Part shown: positions 7,136-14,958 of the stretch, in pieces
How the letters are laid out: each line of letters starts with the position of its first letter
How positions within the stretch are numbered: the stretch's first letter is position 1
Source: JAHEEL01 sp964195515
Lineage (GTDB): Bacteria > Actinomycetota > Acidimicrobiia > Spongiisociales > UBA5794
Length of the DNA: 41,545 bases
Assembly: GCA_964195515.1 (NCBI GenBank)
Contig: CAXMQO010000061.1
Location: 1-41,545 of the forward strand
Direction of reading: 5' to 3'
Made by a program: the position numbers and the translations under genes
Notes under the pieces: generated by a model
Database searches by the model: none
Seen by the model: only the letters and a program-made list of their open reading frames with translations
What the model was told of the DNA's origin: nothing

Positions 7136-8235
7136 GCCACAGCGCCCCAGACGACGATCACCAGTACAACCGCGCCCACCAATGGCAGCAACACTTCGAC
7201 AGCGTTTCTCACCCGGCCGACAAGTCGCCGCTCGGGATGCGTACCGAACTCCCGTGCGACGATCGCAGTCAGGCCTCCGAACACGAGGATCGACGCGACG
7301 ATGAGCGCCACATTGTCGATCACGTCCGAGACACCGAACTCACCGAGAGCCAGCACATCGATCACAAGAGCAAGGAACACCCCGGCCAGATAACCGTTCG
7401 TGGCGGTGAAGTAACGCATCGCCATGTCCTGGTCGGAGCGAAGGCGCATCGCTCCGCCGATCAGCCATGCACCGAGCGCAACAACCGCGGCAAGGTAGAT
7501 CCACCCGACCCACGGGACGAGCAGGAGTGATATGCCCACGGTCACGAAGCTGTAGAGCAGGATGTGATCGACCGTCATCTTCACGCCGACGACGCCGGGG
7601 AGCATCGGCACGCCGGCGGCCCGGTAGTCCTCGTCGTAGCGCATTGCCAGGGCCCAGAAGTGCGACGGGGTCCAGAAGAACACGATGGCGAAGAGGATCC
7701 ACGCGGGCACCGCAAGTGATCCGGTCACTGCCGCCCAGCCGACCAGTGGGGGGACCGCGCCGGCAGCACCGCCGATGACGATGTTCTGCGTCGTCGATCG
7801 TTTGAGCAGCATCGTGTAGACAAACACGTAGAAGAGGAGGCCGGCCGTCGACAGTGATGCGGCGAGGAAGTTCGTCGTGGCATACAGCCACAAGAATCCA
7901 GCGATCCCGAGGACAATGCCGAAGGCTGTCGCGGCCTTCCTTCCAATCCGATCAGCTGGAATCGGACGACCTCGGGTCCGGCGCATCACCCGATCGATGT
8001 CCTCGTCCAACACCTGATTGATGACGTTGGCTCCGGCCGCCGACAGTGTCCCTCCGATGAGAGTGGTGAGAGCGAGCCACCATCCCGGCCATCCACGAGC
8101 CGCAAGGACCATCGCGGGAAGCGTGGTAGTGAGCAGCAGTTCGATGATGCGCGGCTTCGTGAGTTGCACGTAGGCGCGCACGGTGCCCCCGACGCTCCGC
8201 CGCCGCGGATCCGTGATGCGGACCGAGCCGCTCAC
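7132..8235 (-). CDS. ctaB: Protoheme IX farnesyltransferase (heme O synthase)
   Basis: Integral membrane UbiA-family prenyltransferase that adds a farnesyl group to heme B to give heme O for cytochrome oxidase. Motifs: LTKPRIIELLL at the N-terminus, the first Asp-rich motif NQVLDEDIDRVMRRT, and the second site around YDEDYRAAGVPMLP. Many transmembrane segments are visible. At 367 residues it is longer than the usual roughly 300. The extra C-terminal part (from about residue 290) holds two further hydrophobic segments separated by a basic loop. GTG 8235 overlaps the ctaA stop by 4 bases. Confidence 0.95.
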   Translation of the reverse strand: MSGSVRITDPRRRSVGGTVRAYVQLTKPRIIELLLTTTLPAMVLAARGWPGWWLALTTLIGGTLSAAGANVINQVLDEDIDRVMRRTRGRPIPADRIGRKAATAFGIVLGIAGFLWLYATTNFLAASLSTAGLLFYVFVYTMLLKRSTTQNIVIGGAAGAVPPLVGWAAVTGSLAVPAWILFAIVFFWTPSHFWALAMRYDEDYRAAGVPMLPGVVGVKMTVDHILLYSFVTVGISLLLVPWVGWIYLAAVVALGAWLIGGAMRLRSDQDMAMRYFTATNGYLAGVFLALVIDVLALGEFGVSDVIDNVALIVASILVFGGLTAIVAREFGTHPERRLVGRVRNAVEVLLPLVGAVVLVIVVWGAVA

Positions 8236-9200
8236 GCCGCGCGCTCGACGGAACGATCTGCCGGTTGCTGCTCACCGAGTAATGAGGCGGAGAAGACCAC
8301 ATACACGATCCAGATCGCATCGGCGATCGCGAGATGGATCACCTGACTCTCGAGCGGGGCGGCAAGCATCACGTTGACCAGACCGACGAAGAACTGGAGG
8401 AAGATGAGCCCACCAGCGACGGTTCCGAATCGCTTCGTTCGGTCAGTTGCGGTTCCAATCAGACCCATGATGAGGTAGGCGACGCCGAAACCGACCGCGA
8501 CGGCAATGATCGGATGGAAGATCCGAATCTGGAGCAGCCACGAAGCATCCCCGGAGAACTCCTCCGCCACACCGGAGAAGAAGCTGTCTGCCGGGTACAG
8601 CGAGTCGCTGAGGGCATTGAGCGCTCCGATTGCTCCGATGAACACGAGGCCGATGGCCCCAAGAGCGAGGCGACGGCGAGTCCCCGTATCAGCGGGAGTC
8701 AAGGGACCCGGGTTGCCGGATGACCACCAGGCGGTGAGCGTCAATGCTCCGACGAGGATGTACGTATTGATGAGGTGCAGCGGCACGATGATCATCCGAC
8801 CGATCGACGCGTCCTGGTCGACCCAGCCGAAGATGACCAACGCGGCGCCGAGAACGGACTCGAAGAGGAGCAGACCAAGCGATGCCGCGGCAGCATTCCG
8901 CACTCGATTGCCCTTCTCATACAACCGTACCGCGAACACCAACAGCGCGATCACACCGAGGATCGCCAGGGCGCTGGTGATCCGGTGACTGAACTCGATC
9001 ACCGTCTCCACGCCGGGATTCGCCGGGAAGAGCCGATCGGTGCACCGTGGCCACGACTCCCCGCAGCCGTCTCCAGAACCTGTTGCCCGGACGATCGCAC
9101 CACCGAGTACCACGGCTACGTTGAAGACGAGCACCGACCACGCGAGCACCCGATACTTGCGGCGGCCGCTGTTGAGGGTTTCCACTATGCACTGGAGCAT
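8232..9200 (-). CDS. ctaA: Heme A synthase (COX15/CtaA family)
   Basis: Membrane oxygenase that converts the heme O methyl group to formyl, giving heme A. It has eight-helix-type hydrophobicity. Conserved elements include GAIVRATGSGDGCGESWPRC (paired Cys in the first external loop), EFSHRITS and PLHLINTY with heme-ligating His residues. The start is uncertain. ATG 9200 is the first after the divergent region, but TATGCT on the same strand (9201-9196) overlaps it and lies 10 nt before GTG 9185 (VETLNSG), which may be the true leaderless start. First gene of ctaA-ctaB-kinase. Confidence 0.93.
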   Translation of the reverse strand: MLQCIVETLNSGRRKYRVLAWSVLVFNVAVVLGGAIVRATGSGDGCGESWPRCTDRLFPANPGVETVIEFSHRITSALAILGVIALLVFAVRLYEKGNRVRNAAAASLGLLLFESVLGAALVIFGWVDQDASIGRMIIVPLHLINTYILVGALTLTAWWSSGNPGPLTPADTGTRRRLALGAIGLVFIGAIGALNALSDSLYPADSFFSGVAEEFSGDASWLLQIRIFHPIIAVAVGFGVAYLIMGLIGTATDRTKRFGTVAGGLIFLQFFVGLVNVMLAAPLESQVIHLAIADAIWIVYVVFSASLLGEQQPADRSVERAA

Positions 9201-9271
9201 ACCGATTGGCCGTCGCGCACCCCAAGGTGATTCCACGATCCGGACTGCGATACACGGGGTACGATTCGGGG

Positions 9272-9379
9272 ATGAAGAAACTCATTCTCGGATTCCTGAT
9301 TTTCGCCGCGGCGGCCGGTCTCGGTGTTGTTGCATACCGCACGATGACGGTCGAAGTCCCGGTCGACGATCAGAACTGA
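9272..9379 (+). CDS. Small single-span membrane peptide (35 aa)
   Basis: ATG 9272 to TGA 9377-9379. The sequence begins MKKLILGFLIFAAAAGLG and ends VPVDDQN: a short basic N-terminus, one hydrophobic helix and an acidic tail. TACGAT at 9260-9265 lies 6 nt before the ATG, a good leaderless start. The stop is TGA followed by C, and the next gene's conserved reading frame begins here in the +1 frame with no standard start codon of its own. It may therefore be a free peptide or the N-terminal anchor of the hydrolase made by a frameshift. Confidence 0.55.
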   Translation: MKKLILGFLIFAAAAGLGVVAYRTMTVEVPVDDQN

Positions 9380-10157
9380 CCTCACGCCGCAGGGCCTCAA
9401 CGTTCGGGTCTTCGGTTCCGGTCGCCCGGTAGCAGCACTACACGGCTTCACGCTGACCGGCGCACAGTTCGCATCCGTCGAGAGTCGTCGCCTCGAGTTG
9501 CACGCCCCCGACCTCCCCGGCCACGGAAGGACCCAGGTCGATCCGATCGATGTCCCGACCACGGTCTCCGTGCTCGGTCACTGGCTGCGATCGTTCGACG
9601 ATCCGCCACCACTGCTCGGCTACTCCCAGGGAGGACGCGTGGCACTCTTCGTCGCTCTCGAGTATCCGGATTTGGTCGATCGATTGATCCTGGTCTCAAC
9701 GTCCCCTGGAGTGCAGGATGAGGCTGACCGGAAGGCTCGTCGCAGGAGCGATGAAGACCTCGCCGGACGCATCGAGACGATCGGTCTCGATGCGTTTCTC
9801 AATGAGTGGCTGGAAGGACGTGTCACCGGAACCTCCCATCACAGCGAGGAAGTACGTCGCACCGATCGATCCGTCCGCAACGACAACACGGCCGCCGGCC
9901 TCGCTTCAGCTCTTCGCTTTCTCGGCCAGGGCACCCAACCCTTCGTCGGAGACCGTCTCAACGAACTCGAAATGCCGGTGCTCACCATCTCGGGAGAACA
10001 AGACGAGAAGTATGAACGTCTGGCAAGCGCGATCGCCGCGTCGATACCCGACGGCCGGCATGTGTCGATCCCCGACGCAGGACACAACGTGGTCCTCGAT
10101 GCCCCAAACGAGCTCGCAGCACTGGTCGCAGAGTTCTGTGAGCTCGACAGTCCGTAG
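9369..10157 (+). CDS. MenH-like alpha/beta hydrolase
   Basis: Resembles 2-succinyl-6-hydroxy-2,4-cyclohexadiene-1-carboxylate synthase (menaquinone synthesis) in motif order: oxyanion-hole ALHGFTLTG, APDLPGHGRT, nucleophile elbow LLGYSQGGRVAL, LVSTSPGV, ISGEQDEKY and a final GH. Conserved sequence starts with LNVRVFGSG, yet after the in-frame TGA at 9345 there is no ATG, GTG or TTG until TTG 9498, which would delete the oxyanion-hole motif. ATC 9369 is the only infC-like candidate. A +1 shift at the end of the preceding small gene (AAC TGA C to AAC GAC) would also reach this frame. An assembly indel is possible. Enzyme assignment is moderate. Confidence 0.75.
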   Translation: MRTDLTPQGLNVRVFGSGRPVAALHGFTLTGAQFASVESRRLELHAPDLPGHGRTQVDPIDVPTTVSVLGHWLRSFDDPPPLLGYSQGGRVALFVALEYPDLVDRLILVSTSPGVQDEADRKARRRSDEDLAGRIETIGLDAFLNEWLEGRVTGTSHHSEEVRRTDRSVRNDNTAAGLASALRFLGQGTQPFVGDRLNELEMPVLTISGEQDEKYERLASAIAASIPDGRHVSIPDAGHNVVLDAPNELAALVAEFCELDSP

Positions 10158-10205
10158 CCGGCAGCTCTTCTGCCCCCCCCTGCGTCGTCGCTGGCGCTCC
10201 TCCGG

Positions 10206-10232
10206 GTCCCCCCGTCCTTCGGCCGGGGGGAC
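10206..10232. terminator. Strong hairpin between convergent hydrolase genes
   Basis: GTCCCCCCG (10206-10214) pairs perfectly with CGGGGGGAC (10224-10232) around a 9-nt loop. It lies between the MenH-like gene (+, ends 10157) and the next hydrolase (-, ends 10325). It can serve either direction. Confidence 0.7.
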
Positions 10233-10320
10233 AGTCTGAAAACACGGTCCGAGACGGATCAAACGCCTATCCGCGCGACCTTTCGGTACCGGGCCTTGCT
10301 CATAGCTCAGGGCTGGTAGC

Positions 10321-10352
10321 TCCGCTACTCCGCAACTCCGCTACTCGATCCC
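10321..10352 (-). repeat. GTAGNNNN octamer array at the hydrolase 3' end
   Basis: In gene sense, three near-identical octamers, GTAGCGGA, GTTGCGGA and GTAGCGGA, occupy 10344-10321. The first TAG is read out of frame (AGT AGC), the second unit is GTT GCG, and the third supplies the stop (10327-10325). The last residues of the protein (SSGVAE) are thus array-encoded. Confidence 0.8.
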
Positions 10353-11260
10353 AACAGGAACCCTTCGATCGCCTCGACATACACCTCGGGTCTCGACAGG
10401 ACCGACTCGTGGCCGGCCCCCTCGATCTCAACGATGCGCTCGGCACCGACCCGCTCTGCGAGATCACGCTGGGTTCGCGCCGGGACCACCTGATCCGCGG
10501 TCGGGATGATCACCATCGTTGGTGTCTCGATCTCGCCGATCCATGACCGGGAATCAAACCGCCAGACGGCGTTGCCCGACTCGTAGAACAGGGAAGGATC
10601 ACGGTTGAGAAGTGCAGCCCACATCCACCGCTCGTAGCTGGGGTCGATGAGTCGATTGCGGCGCAGGAATCGGTAGGTGAACTCGGCCGCTTCCTTCTTC
10701 GAAAATCGGGCGAACGCCCGTGCGAACCAGAACCCGACGAGCGCAGCGGGGCGGCGTCTGTCGATAGGGAAGGCAGCGGTCCCCGCGAGGATGAGGCGCC
10801 GGATACGTTCGGGGTGGCGATGGGTGAGCACCTGCGCCGCCATCCCACCCATCGAGAATCCGAAAACGTCAACCTCGCCGTAGCCGAGTTCGTCGAGCAC
10901 GCCCGCGATGTCCGTCGCGAGGTCTTCGATCTCGAATGATCCACGGATCCGATCCGACTTCCCGTGGTTCCGATGGTCGGGGATGATCACTCGGAACCGC
11001 TCAGCGAGGGTGGAAATGATCGAGAAGAAGTTCATCTCGCCGTCGAAGCTCCAGCCGTGGATGAGAATGAGCGGTGGCGCCCCCTCGGGTCCGGTCTCTC
11101 GCACGAAGATCTCGTGTTCATTGACGAATACGGAACGCCCTGGCACGTGAACGGGCCGCACCTGATCCCCGTCGTACGGTGGCTGCATGTCGGGTCCGAA
11201 CAGACGCCACGCCACCCACCCGAGGCCGAGGGCACCAAACATCCACCGGATCATTCTCAT
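10325..11260 (-). CDS. Alpha/beta hydrolase with N-terminal membrane anchor
   Basis: A 311-residue protein starting MRMIRWMFGALGLGW, a signal-anchor-like segment, then a classical alpha/beta hydrolase domain: ILIHGWSFDGE (oxyanion hole), PDHRNHGKSD, nucleophile elbow DVFGFSMGGMAAQ, IIPTADQVVP (acid) and GAGHESVL (His). Substrate unknown. ATG 11260 is chosen because TACCCT lies 7 nt upstream (11273-11268). A longer in-frame extension would run through the real ferredoxin-like gene. It sits 5 bases after that gene's stop, yet has its own -10 sequence. Confidence 0.88.
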   Translation of the reverse strand: MRMIRWMFGALGLGWVAWRLFGPDMQPPYDGDQVRPVHVPGRSVFVNEHEIFVRETGPEGAPPLILIHGWSFDGEMNFFSIISTLAERFRVIIPDHRNHGKSDRIRGSFEIEDLATDIAGVLDELGYGEVDVFGFSMGGMAAQVLTHRHPERIRRLILAGTAAFPIDRRRPAALVGFWFARAFARFSKKEAAEFTYRFLRRNRLIDPSYERWMWAALLNRDPSLFYESGNAVWRFDSRSWIGEIETPTMVIIPTADQVVPARTQRDLAERVGAERIVEIEGAGHESVLSRPEVYVEAIEGFLLGSSSGVAE

Positions 11261-11265
11261 TGGTC

Positions 11266-11727
11266 TCAGGGTAGGAGCGTGCTCTGGTGATCCACTTCTC
11301 CAAGCCGATCCACTGCGAACACGAACTCCTCCACCGGTACGCCCCCTACAAGATGCTCCGTCACGATCCGCTCCATCAGTTCGATGGTGACGGAGTGGTA
11401 CCAGGTTCCGTCCGGGTAGACGACGGCGATCGGGCCTCGTTCGCACACTCGGAAGCAATCGACCTTCGAGCGCAGGATCCGCCCCCCATCGCCGCTCGAC
11501 GCCGGTGGCGGTGCATCGAGTTCCGTCCCCCGCCACGTCGCCGGGGCAGATGCCAGACCCAACTCCTTCAGCCTTCTCTTGAGATACTGCCAGACGGCGC
11601 TGCTCTCCTCGGCCGTGGAACACCGCGGTGTCGACTGCTGCGCACACAGCAGGATGTGGCGTTCGAGGGATCCGATCCCGAGCGAATCGGAGATCGCGTC
11701 GAACCGCTGTTGAGTGATATCTGACAT
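11266..11727 (-). CDS. Thioredoxin-fold 2Fe-2S ferredoxin domain protein
   Basis: A 153-residue protein with the (2Fe-2S) ferredoxin-like thioredoxin fold: ILLCAQQSTPRC near residue 25 and VDCFRVCERGPIAVVYPDG near residue 88. This gives four Cys in the expected C-x(8-12)-C ... C-x3-C order, followed by the typical C-terminal YHSVTIELMERIV segment. It probably carries one cluster for electron transfer. Related proteins often neighbour precorrin or nitrogenase-type genes, but none is visible here. ATG 11727, TGA 11266. Divergent from selD. Confidence 0.85.
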   Translation of the reverse strand: MSDITQQRFDAISDSLGIGSLERHILLCAQQSTPRCSTAEESSAVWQYLKRRLKELGLASAPATWRGTELDAPPPASSGDGGRILRSKVDCFRVCERGPIAVVYPDGTWYHSVTIELMERIVTEHLVGGVPVEEFVFAVDRLGEVDHQSTLLP

Positions 11728-11788
11728 ACAAGGAGTTTGCAGTGCCTGGGCGTCGATCGCAACCCGGCACGGCTACGCTCAGGGACCG

Positions 11789-12835
11789 ATGGACTCTATT
11801 CGTCTTACGTCATACGCCCACGGCTCCGGCTGAGCGTGCAAGCTCGGATCTGACGAGTTGGCGCAGGTTCTGCGCCGTTTGCACGGAGCGGAGATCACCA
11901 GGCACCCGGATCTGCTCATCGGGATCGACGGGTCGGATGACGCCGGGGTCTACCGGATCTCGGAGGACCTGGCACTCGTCCAGACGGTCGATTTCTTCAC
12001 TCCGATCGTCGACGATCCGGGGGATTGGGGACGGATCGCCGCCGCAAACGCACTCTCCGACGTCTACGCCATGGGAGGAACGCCTCTCACTGCCCTCCAA
12101 CTCCTTTCGTGGCCCCGAGACGTACTGCCGTGGAGTGTTGCCGCTGATGTCATCGATGGGGCCGTCGAGGTACTCACAGAGGCGAACTGCACGCTCGTGG
12201 GCGGTCACTCGATTGACGACAACGACCCGAAGTTCGGGTTCGCGATCACCGGAACGGTTCACCCCGATCGAATGATCACAAACGATGCTGCTCGCCCCGG
12301 TGATCGGCTCGTGCTCACCAAGGCACTCGGAACCGGCGTGATCGCAACCGCGATCAAAGAGGGGGGAGCTTCCCCGTCATCGGCCAGCGCCGCGATCGCC
12401 TCCATGCGCCGATTGAACGCTGCGGCCTCGGCCGCCGCGGTCGCCGCAGGGATCAGGGCCGGGACCGACGTGACCGGGTTCGGATTCGTCGGCCATCTCG
12501 CCGAGATGCTCCAGGCGAGCAACGTGGCCGCCACGATCGACGCCTCCACGGTACCGGTCCTCCCCGGCGCTGCTGACATCGCCGCCAACGGCCATGTGCC
12601 CGGCGGCACCAAACGGAACTATCGAGCGGTGAAGGCCATCGTCGACTTCGGTGAGACACCAGCGGAACTCCGGACCATCCTCGTCGACGCCCAGACGAGC
12701 GGTGGTCTCCTACTCGCCGTGCCCGAGGCCGATCTCGATCACCTAGTCGCTGCCGTCGTCGCCGGCGGCGATCTCGCTGCAGTCATCGGCCGAGTCGCCG
12801 CCCCTGACGGCGATTCGCCGATCACGATCCGGTGA
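11789..12835 (+). CDS. selD: Selenide, water dikinase, itself a selenoprotein (Sec15 at UGA)
   Basis: Makes selenophosphate from selenide and ATP, the selenium donor for selenocysteine. The start is ATG 11789 with TACGCT 9 nt upstream. The frame reads MDSIRLTSYAHGSG, then TGA (11831-11833), then ACKLGSDELAQVL and the rest of a complete SelD. This matches E. coli SelD IRLTQYSHGAGCGCK, where the Cys replaced here by UGA is catalytic. The following Lys (K18) matches E. coli Lys20. Many SelD proteins carry Sec at this position, so the TGA is read as Sec15, giving 348 residues. The ATP-binding GTDVTGFGFVGH and C-terminal QTSGGLLLAV are intact. An annotation starting at TTG 11858 would lose the active site. 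Confidence 0.93.
11834..11864 (+). promoter_or_regulatory. Candidate bacterial SECIS hairpin in selD
   Basis: Immediately after the UGA, AGCTCG (11841-11846) pairs with CGAGTT (11854-11859) as a 6-bp stem including one G-U. The loop is GATCTGA, and an outer GCG/CGC clamp pairs 11834-11836 with 11862-11864. The apex reads GGATCTG, reminiscent of the E. coli fdhF SECIS apex GGTCTG. The position suits SelB binding, but bacterial SECIS elements vary, so this is suggestive only. Confidence 0.5.
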
Positions 12836-12848
12836 TCCGTGCGACAGG

Positions 12849-12875
12849 TTGTCGATTGATTTCGTCTGTTACGCT
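12849..12875 (+). promoter_or_regulatory. Promoter of the mgtE leader
   Basis: TTGTCG (12849-12854), a 15-bp spacer and TACGCT (12870-12875), which is 7 nt before the leader ORF ATG at 12883. A second -10-like TAGGCT (12976-12981) lies 9 nt before the mgtE ATG, so mgtE may also be transcribed without the leader. Confidence 0.45.
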
Positions 12876-12882
12876 TGCGACG

Positions 12883-12978
12883 ATGCCGATTCACAGGATC
12901 GGCTGCGCAGGCCCCCTCTCCCCCCGTGGGGGTCTGCCCTATTGTGGGGGGTCCCAGACCCTTCCCCCGAAGCGATAG
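12883..12978 (+). CDS. 31-codon leader ORF upstream of mgtE
   Basis: ATG 12883 to TAG 12976-12978, 12 nt before the mgtE start. The peptide begins MPIHRIGCAGPLSPRGG and ends QTLPPKR. It contains five Pro and several Gly. The ORF spans both alternative hairpins of the leader. Proline-containing leader ORFs control Mg transporter genes in enterobacteria (mgtL of mgtA), so a similar role is conceivable here, but there is no sequence homology. Translation is inferred from the well-placed TACGCT and the complete frame. Confidence 0.45.
   Translation: MPIHRIGCAGPLSPRGGLPYCGGSQTLPPKR
12907..12961 (+). promoter_or_regulatory. Mutually exclusive hairpins in the mgtE leader
   Basis: Hairpin A pairs GCAGGCCCCC (12907-12916) with GGGGGTCTGC (12928-12937), 10 bp with one G-U. 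Hairpin B pairs GGGTCTG (12930-12936) with CAGACCC (12955-12961). The two share 12930-12936, so only one can form. Hairpin A could also end selD transcripts. No M-box (ykoK) riboswitch core is evident in the short leader. Confidence 0.5.
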
Positions 12979-12990
12979 GCTCTTCCCGTA

Positions 12991-14397
12991 ATGCGGTTGA
13001 GATTCCCCCGCCCGCTCGCCGTCACCGAGACGCTCCGCGACCTCGCCCGTCGTCGCCCCGACGAGGCCGAGGCGTATCTCGACGCACATCACGATGAGTG
13101 GGAAGAGCTCGCCGAACACACGCCGGAGAATGCGGCCGACATTCTTGAGGCTCTACAGGAGGAGGGCGCCGCCGATCTTCTCAAGGACCTCGACCTCGAC
13201 GATGCCGCTGATGTTCTCGACGAGATGCGGCCGGAGGCGGCGGCCGATGTGCTCGGGATGGTTCGGCCGTCAACTGCCGCGGCCCTGATCGCGATGATGG
13301 ATCCCGACCAGGCAGCGGATCTGATCGGAGCGCTCGAGCCGGACGAGCGAACAGCCGTCCTCGCCGCCCTCGACCGGGAATCCGCCGCCGAGATCCAGAA
13401 CCTCCTCATTTACGCCGCGGACACGGCAGGTGGAATGATGACCACCGACTATGCCGCGCTCCCCGTCGGTGTCAGCTCCGGCGAAGCCATCGAGGCCCTC
13501 AGACGGCTCCACGACGAACTCGGATCGAACCTCTCATACGTGTACGTCACGGACGAGACCGGACACCTGCGAGGCGTTGTCTCGTTCCGTGAACTCGTCT
13601 TCGCTCGTCCGGGTCGTCCGCTCGATGACGTGATGTTCGCCGACCCAGTCTCGGTGACACCGGCGACCGACCGTGAGATCGTCGCGGAATTGATCCAGCG
13701 ATACAACCTCTTCGCCATCCCTGTCGTGGATGCCGATGGGCTGCTTGTCGGGATGGTCAAGATCTCCGAAGCACTCGAGGCGATCCGGGCCGAGGCCGGT
13801 GAGGACATCGCCGTGATGGTCGGTGCGGGCGTTGAGGAGTCGATCTTCACACCGGTGACCCTCTCCGTACGACGGAGACTCCCGTGGATAGCATTCAACC
13901 TCGTTGTCGGCCTCGTCATCGCGTTCGTAATCGCTCAATTCGAGTCGATGCTTGCCGGTGCTGCGGTCATTGCGGCGTACATGCCGCTGGTCGCACTCCT
14001 CGGTGGAAACTCGGGAGCGCAGAGCCTGGCCGTCATCATCCGGACCATCGCCATGGGCGACCTCCCCCGGGGCCGAGCTAGGAGAGCCATCAGGAGGGAG
14101 ATGGCGGTAACGATGATCGACGGCCTCGTCATCGCCGTCCTCGCGGGTTTGATGGGGGCGCTCACCGTTGGCTTCTTCGGGGATCAGTCGTCGATCGAAC
14201 CGGTCTTGATGGCGATCATCCTGTTCGTGTCCATCGTGGTGTCGTTCTTCGCCGGAGGACTCGTTGGTTCAAGCATTCCGATCATGCTGCGGCGCATGGG
14301 GCAGGACCCGGCCCTGGCGTCGAACATCTTCCTCACCATGACGACAGACCTAGTGAGCTTCGGAGGATTCCTCCTGATCGCATCGCTCCTCCTCTGA
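12991..14397 (+). CDS. mgtE: Magnesium transporter MgtE
   Basis: A 468-residue Mg2+ channel/transporter of usual length. Residues about 20-140 form the superhelical N-domain, with repeated AADxLxxL helices (ENAADILEAL, EGAADLLKDL, DAADVLDEM). Two CBS domains follow, about 145-265, beginning GGMMTTDYAALPV. The C-terminal five-helix membrane domain has MPLVALLGGNSGAQSLAVII, the conserved pore segment GGNSGAQS, and FFAGGLVGSSIPIMLRR. Cytosolic Mg2+ bound between the N and CBS domains closes the pore in the T. thermophilus protein. ATG 12991 follows a short leader ORF. Confidence 0.96.
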   Translation: MRLRFPRPLAVTETLRDLARRRPDEAEAYLDAHHDEWEELAEHTPENAADILEALQEEGAADLLKDLDLDDAADVLDEMRPEAAADVLGMVRPSTAAALIAMMDPDQAADLIGALEPDERTAVLAALDRESAAEIQNLLIYAADTAGGMMTTDYAALPVGVSSGEAIEALRRLHDELGSNLSYVYVTDETGHLRGVVSFRELVFARPGRPLDDVMFADPVSVTPATDREIVAELIQRYNLFAIPVVDADGLLVGMVKISEALEAIRAEAGEDIAVMVGAGVEESIFTPVTLSVRRRLPWIAFNLVVGLVIAFVIAQFESMLAGAAVIAAYMPLVALLGGNSGAQSLAVIIRTIAMGDLPRGRARRAIRREMAVTMIDGLVIAVLAGLMGALTVGFFGDQSSIEPVLMAIILFVSIVVSFFAGGLVGSSIPIMLRRMGQDPALASNIFLTMTTDLVSFGGFLLIASLLL

Positions 14398-14440
14398 ACG
14401 GCCGTCATCGACTCAGGGTCTACAGGGGCGTTCCCTGCGA

Positions 14441-14947
14441 TCAGGAGCCGAGGATTGCGTCATCGATCCCATCAAAGGGCCCGAGATACACGATCCGGAA
14501 GCCATCTTCGAGCCGAACGAGATAGTGCGTCTCCAGCGTCGTCTGCTGGTCCTCGTCCGGTTCGTCGACAAGAACGGCAGATGCGGCAGCCTGCGAATCC
14601 ACGACGTGCGCCTCGAAAATCGGTGGGAAGCGATCGACCGCATCCGCGATCACGTCGTACAGGTCCAGGTCCGAAAGACTTGTGTAGGAGGCGGGATCGA
14701 GCAGGAGGACCACCGTGTCCCCGGTCTCGAGAGAGATGATCCGCTCGGCGATCCGGTACTCGGGGAAGGAAGGCTCGCTCGGGACCGATGTTGTTGTGGT
14801 CGACGACGTCGTAGGTGCGGACGAAGTCGTTGTGGTCGTTGGGGCCGTCGAAGCGTTCGTCGCGGTCGTCGAGGCGGGTTCGTTCGATGACGTGCACGAG
14901 GCGACGACCATCGCAGCTACGACCAACAGGCGAATCCGCGACTTCAT
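14441..14947 (-). CDS. Thr-rich lipoprotein, unknown function
   Basis: A 168-residue secreted lipoprotein. The signal peptide MKSRIRLLVVAAMVV ends in lipobox VASC (Cys19). Residues about 20-60 are a Thr/Ser/Ala linker with runs of Thr, typical of a tether that lifts a domain off the membrane. The remaining acidic C-terminal domain of about 105 residues is not recognised. ATG 14947 is supported by TAGAAT 8 nt upstream (14961-14956). It converges on mgtE with 43 nt between stops. Confidence 0.75.
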   Translation of the reverse strand: MKSRIRLLVVAAMVVASCTSSNEPASTTATNASTAPTTTTTSSAPTTSSTTTTSVPSEPSFPEYRIAERIISLETGDTVVLLLDPASYTSLSDLDLYDVIADAVDRFPPIFEAHVVDSQAAASAVLVDEPDEDQQTTLETHYLVRLEDGFRIVYLGPFDGIDDAILGS

Positions 14948-14958
14948 GGTTGTTGATT

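Noticed and set aside
10303..10328. tRNA D-arm-like sequence (TAGCTCAGGGCTGGTAGC)
   Set aside because: No acceptor stem, anticodon arm or T-arm GGTTCGA follows; the downstream bases are the octamer array.
10325..11770. A 481-residue version of the alpha/beta hydrolase
   Set aside because: The first 170 codons lie out of frame across the real 2Fe-2S ferredoxin-like gene; a -10 sequence and anchor-type N-terminus fit ATG 11260.
11831..11833. selD as a pseudogene with a premature TGA
   Set aside because: The TGA is exactly at the position known to be Cys or Sec in SelD, with conserved sequence on both sides and the rest of the gene intact.
12841..12990. M-box Mg2+ riboswitch upstream of mgtE
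   Set aside because: The leader is about 115 nt, dominated by C/G runs, and lacks the conserved M-box core; the hairpins and ORF explain it better.
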